Notes under the pieces: model-generated
Told to the model about the DNA's origin: nothing
Seen by the model: only the letters and a program-made list of their open reading frames with translations
Database searches by the model: none
Shown here: positions 61,615 to 64,000 of the stretch, piece by piece
Layout of the letters: every line of letters starts with the position of its first letter
Numbering within the stretch: position 1 is the first letter of the stretch
Position numbers and translations under genes: made by a program
Assembly (NCBI GenBank): GCA_041753575.1
Contig: JBGSUA010000128.1
Location: forward strand, 41,467 to 105,466
DNA: 64,000 nt
Reading direction: 5' to 3'
From: CG2-30-51-40 sp041753575
GTDB lineage: Bacteria > Desulfobacterota > DSM-4660 > Desulfatiglandales > Desulfatiglandaceae

Positions 61615-62068
61615 TTTCAGGGTCGTAGCGGTGCATTTTCTCCTTCTCCATCCTCTCAGCTTCTACCTGGTTTTCATACTCTTCTTCGTCAAAGGGACCG
61701 AACTTATCTTCCAAATCTCTCTTCACTTGTTCGAACGGAATTCCCTTAACCTCACCGGTTTCCATTTCCTTGATTCTCTTATCAAGGACGGATGCCATCG
61801 GGTCTTCTTTTCTTTCATAACCAGGTTCTGGAATGCTGTCAAAATCAAGAATGGGTTGGCCAAATGCCTCCGCCATCATTACCCACGCGTGCCGCAATTC
61901 TTCAATGTTCTCTCCAAAAGGTTCTAGAGAGTCCTGGGTGATCGCCCCCACATGTCCGTTGCTGTCGTAATATGCTTCGTGTATGGCGTAAGTGTAGTTT
62001 GCCCTTTCGTTTCTGCTCCCAGTATCAGGTTTGGCATATCTTTTCCGAACTACTCTATAGTTCCACAT
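61571..62068 (-). CDS. Conserved hypothetical protein fused to the start of HicB
   Basis: 165 residues. The first ~140 residues (MWNYRVVRKRYAKPD, YAIHEAYYDSNGHVGAITQD, HAWVMMAEAFGQPILDFDSI) form a small hydrophilic protein that I know only as conserved hypothetical. The tail YDPEIDMFRGEILGLN is the N-terminal strand of HicB, so a deletion has joined the two genes. The frame then shifts at about 61580 and stops. Its native C-terminus is probably lost. Confidence 0.65.
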   Translation of the reverse strand: MWNYRVVRKRYAKPDTGSRNERANYTYAIHEAYYDSNGHVGAITQDSLEPFGENIEELRHAWVMMAEAFGQPILDFDSIPEPGYERKEDPMASVLDKRIKEMETGEVKGIPFEQVKRDLEDKFGPFDEEEYENQVEAERMEKEKMHRYDPEIDMFRGEILGLNRR

Positions 62069-62197
62069 GTTTCACCTTCAACACCACAAAATGCCAGTCA
62101 AATGGACTCGTGTAGCTGATACCTAACGCCACACCTGACCATCGGGCGCTGTCTTTAGCCCGGCTGCGTCCAGGTGCAGGATCGGCGAACATCGCCT

Positions 62198-62590
62198 CTA
62201 CTTGATGTATGAGAAGATTCCCTTGTCTACTTCCAAAATATGCTTCAAAAACCAGTCTCTTAGGAACGCCAAAACGCTCTCGGGGAGCTTCTAGGTCCTT
62301 ACCATGTATGCGTGCTCAAATTCAGCGATCTGCGATTCGAAAAACTTGTGTTGCTGTTCGTGGCCACCCAATCTCGGATCGCCCTTTGCTCGCAGCAAGG
62401 ATTCCTCATGCCGGAAGTGTGTATCCGCATAAGCCTTGAGTCTATCTATGAGACTGGGGTCAATTTCAGATCGGTTACTGGCTGAAACCTGCAAGTAGCA
62501 ATCGTTCAAGCACTCTAGAAGTGATCTGTGCTGCTGGTCGATCTTATCGTTTCCAATGTTGAAGCTGTCTTTCCATTTGAAAAAAGTCAT
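62198..62590 (-). CDS. Bacteriohemerythrin with in-frame UAG
   Basis: 131 codons if the TAG at 62291-62293 is passed; otherwise 99 residues. Diiron ligands before the stop are His in IDQQHRSLLE, HFRHEE and HEQQHKFF. After the stop the same frame continues SVLAFLRDWFLKHILEVDKG, giving the last His and Asp ligands (HIxxxD). Without read-through the diiron site is incomplete. GGAGGAG precedes the ATG. Such proteins bind oxygen or sense it. Most likely a nonsense mutation. Confidence 0.82.
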
Positions 62591-62624
62591 GGCTCCTCCA
62601 GATATTCGTCATAGTTTGATGTTT

Positions 62625-62905
62625 TCCTGCCGAACGACCAAGCTCACTGTCGGCAATGGAGCTCAGCGGAATTGCCGTCCGGTGCAACCCCTCGTGTAAG
62701 CCCGGCACGGGCGATGTCGTGAGGCATTGTCCGAAGGAAGCCTGAGTGCAAACCCATGAGCCGACGAACAGAAACGGTATACAAGGCCCAGTCTCCGGGT
62801 AAGTCAGCACGACATGACAAAGCCCAGGATTCGGGAGATAGGGTGGTGCGGACCCGCATGCAAGGTGGTGTGGGGAGGGGGAGGTAATCACTCTCCTTTA
62901 CCCGA
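62625..62905 (+). mobile_element. Probable group II intron remnant (no reverse transcriptase)
   Basis: The gap between hemerythrin and the nucleotidyltransferase holds sequence resembling intron RNA ends: GAGCCGACGAACAGAAACGG, and near the right end GTGCGGACCCGCATGCAAGG followed by GGTGGTGTGGGGAGGGGGAG and CTCTCCTTTACCCGAT, like domain V and the 3' end of bacterial introns. No RT/maturase frame is present. Recognition is from memory of similar sequences. Confidence 0.4.
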
Positions 62906-62915
62906 TTTGGCCGTC

Positions 62916-63461
62916 TTACTCGTTGTCGGCGTTTCCCTTGTCCTCCTCGCTACCGTATTCTTCCTCCAATTGCCGCAGAGTCTCTACAAGCACAGGTAGC
63001 CGCTGTTTGTCTTTGGGCTCTGTAAAGCTCCTTTTAAGTTGGATCAACGTTTTAAGATCCAGGACTCGAAGGGTGTGACCCCTGAACTCAATTTCTACGT
63101 TGTGGTCAAGGAGGTCCCCATGGGATCTTCCCCCCTCAATAACGGCCAAGACATCCAGAGGTCCAAGGCGGGTCGTAAAATGGCAATGGCCTTTCCCCGA
63201 GAGGTCACTCGCTTTTGGCTCAATAAACTTATCGTCTAACCGACGGCAGAATGCGTCGACGGATTTAAGAAACGCGAGTAGCTTGGATATATTTTCGGGA
63301 GATTTGTTGTGAACGATGTCAACATCCATTGTTGTGACCGGTGCTCCTTGGATTACAGCTGCGAGGCCTCCGATCAGAATAAAATCGACGCCTGCCTCAA
63401 GAAGCCCCTCAAGAATTTCACTTAAGTTTGCGCTTGTTGGCTTTCTGCCGCCTGTAGGCAT
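62916..63461 (-). CDS. Nucleotidyltransferase-like protein (AbiEii/DUF6036-type)
   Basis: 181 residues. The nucleotidyltransferase motif is ILIGGLAAVIQGAPVTTMDV then DIV, with the two metal Asp; later LGPLDVLAVIEGG is also typical. Such proteins act as toxins or tRNA-modifying enzymes in toxin-antitoxin or abortive-infection pairs. The start overlaps the small upstream gene by 44 bases. The C-terminus is highly acidic. Confidence 0.78.
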   Translation of the reverse strand: MPTGGRKPTSANLSEILEGLLEAGVDFILIGGLAAVIQGAPVTTMDVDIVHNKSPENISKLLAFLKSVDAFCRRLDDKFIEPKASDLSGKGHCHFTTRLGPLDVLAVIEGGRSHGDLLDHNVEIEFRGHTLRVLDLKTLIQLKRSFTEPKDKQRLPVLVETLRQLEEEYGSEEDKGNADNE

Positions 63462-63594
63462 CTCTCAACTCCAGAATTGTACGAAACGCGTTATGGTTGG
63501 CCCGTAATCGATCCTCGGGCGACATCTTTATGAACATTGCGATCAGTCCTTTATCGACACCGGATTGGTCTGCGCTTTTTGTATTTTTTGCCAT
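63418..63594 (-). CDS. Small protein upstream of nucleotidyltransferase, antitoxin candidate
   Basis: 58 residues from the ATG at 63592-63594 (GAGGG ahead). It is basic and helical (MSPEDRLRANHNAFRTILEL, then RDAYRRQKANKRK). By position and overlap it could be the antitoxin of the following protein. A second, earlier frame (63551-63720, QEEALNSIKALNGIG...PPLELWRWLIQFEP) overlaps it and may be another small gene or a remnant. Confidence 0.5.
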   Translation of the reverse strand: MAKNTKSADQSGVDKGLIAMFIKMSPEDRLRANHNAFRTILELRDAYRRQKANKRKLK

Positions 63595-63769
63595 CTGCCC
63601 TCTCTTGGGTAGTAGGTTCAAATTGTATCAGCCAACGCCAAAGCTCAAGGGGAGGCGTGGGTACCATGCCAATCCCGTTAAGCGCCTTGATACTGTTTAA
63701 GGCCTCCTCCTGAGGCATGATATAATGCCTTGTGGAAGAATAACATTTCAAGCCAAAGGAGGAAGCCAT

Positions 63770-64000
63770 ATGAGATTCTACACCAAACAGCACAAATTTT
63801 ATTGCGGAATCGATCTTCATGCCAGAAAAATGTATCTCTGTATCCTGGATGAAGCCGGGGAGATCAGATTGCACCGGAACATTAATACCGACTCCGAGGT
63901 CTTTCTCAATGCTGTAGAGCCCTTCAGGGAAGACATTGTCGTAGCTGTCGAGTGCATGTTCACCTGGTACTGGATAGCTGACCTCTGTGCCAGGGAAGAT
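63770..64000 (+). mobile_element. IS110-family transposase, N-terminal part (cut by window)
   Basis: 77 codons before the edge. AAAGGAGG precedes the ATG. The RuvC-like DEDD start is visible: Asp in FYCGIDLHARKMYLCILDE and Glu in VVAVECMFTWYWIADL. IS110 elements move without terminal inverted repeats and are guided by a bridge RNA from a non-coding end. The stretch 63700-63769, including AGGCATGATATAATGCCT, may hold the left end. Confidence 0.85.

Noticed and set aside
62291..62293. In-frame TAG in hemerythrin as a pyrrolysine codon
   Set aside because: Pyrrolysine is known mainly from methylamine methyltransferases, no pyl genes are visible here, and neighbouring genes are also decaying, so a nonsense mutation is simpler.
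62544..62891. 115-codon minus-strand frame next to hemerythrin
   Set aside because: It is antisense to the probable group II intron RNA; such frames are commonly mis-annotated in intron sequence.

Overview
The window looks like a chromosomal segment of an anaerobic, Gram-negative bacterium of moderate GC. The best guess is Desulfobacterota (former Deltaproteobacteria) or a relative such as Nitrospirota. The reasons are a KamA-like radical SAM enzyme, a DMSO-reductase-family molybdoenzyme, a hydroxybenzoyl-CoA-reductase-like trio, a bacteriohemerythrin, a sigma-54 regulator, and families of palindromic intergenic repeats of a kind I associate with those groups. No rRNA, tRNA or CRISPR array was seen. 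The taxon is inference.

Layout. 1-5 kb: a sigma-54 activator (cut by the left edge), a receiver protein, a PAS histidine kinase and an orphan zinc-binding lipo/periplasmic protein. 5-12.8 kb: a secreted lipocalin-like protein with a probable frameshift, then a minus-strand run of a TraB/ChaN-like protein, a MoxR ATPase, a TrpF-like barrel without its catalytic Cys, DUF2889, a beta-CASP nuclease and a KamA-like enzyme. 13-20.3 kb: ftsH behind a structured leader, a PilZ/molybdoenzyme/M6-peptidase operon in which the peptidase has an in-frame UGA followed by a SECIS-like hairpin, then pgl and DUF6125. 20.6-33.4 kb: mostly housekeeping (GloB-like, PNPOx-like, CvpA, MazG, histidine kinase, PlsC, PriA, amidohydrolase, EF-G, EndoIII-like). 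33.6-34.2 kb: a VapC/Phd-type toxin-antitoxin pair. 34.4-40.7 kb: an operon of a saccharopine-dehydrogenase-like enzyme, a class III aminotransferase and an HcrABC-type molybdenum hydroxylase/reductase.

40.7-57.2 kb is the most interesting part: a large lasso-peptide biosynthetic locus, mirrored around about 50.3 kb. The minus-strand arm reads kinase - B1 - precursor A1 - glycosyltransferase - radical SAM - radical SAM. The plus-strand arm reads cyclase C - sulfotransferase - precursor A2 - two glycosyltransferases - kinase - protease B2. A cupin, a second B1, a nucleotidyltransferase and an ABC exporter complete it. The short precursor A1 (49 aa) is easily missed by gene callers. Both predicted cores are 14 residues, with Asp at position 9 (ring closure) and a C-terminal aromatic-Ser. 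The terminal Ser matches the known C-terminal Ser phosphorylation by HprK-like kinases. Radical SAM/SPASM pairs and a sulfotransferase in a lasso locus are unusual.

57.2-64 kb is a decaying, mobile-element-rich end: a frameshifted GNAT gene, a LysE exporter and an MBL protein, a perfect 17-bp hairpin, a broken hicB fused to a neighbour, a hemerythrin cut by an in-frame UAG, a probable group II intron remnant, a nucleotidyltransferase/antitoxin-like pair and the start of an IS110-family element at the right edge.
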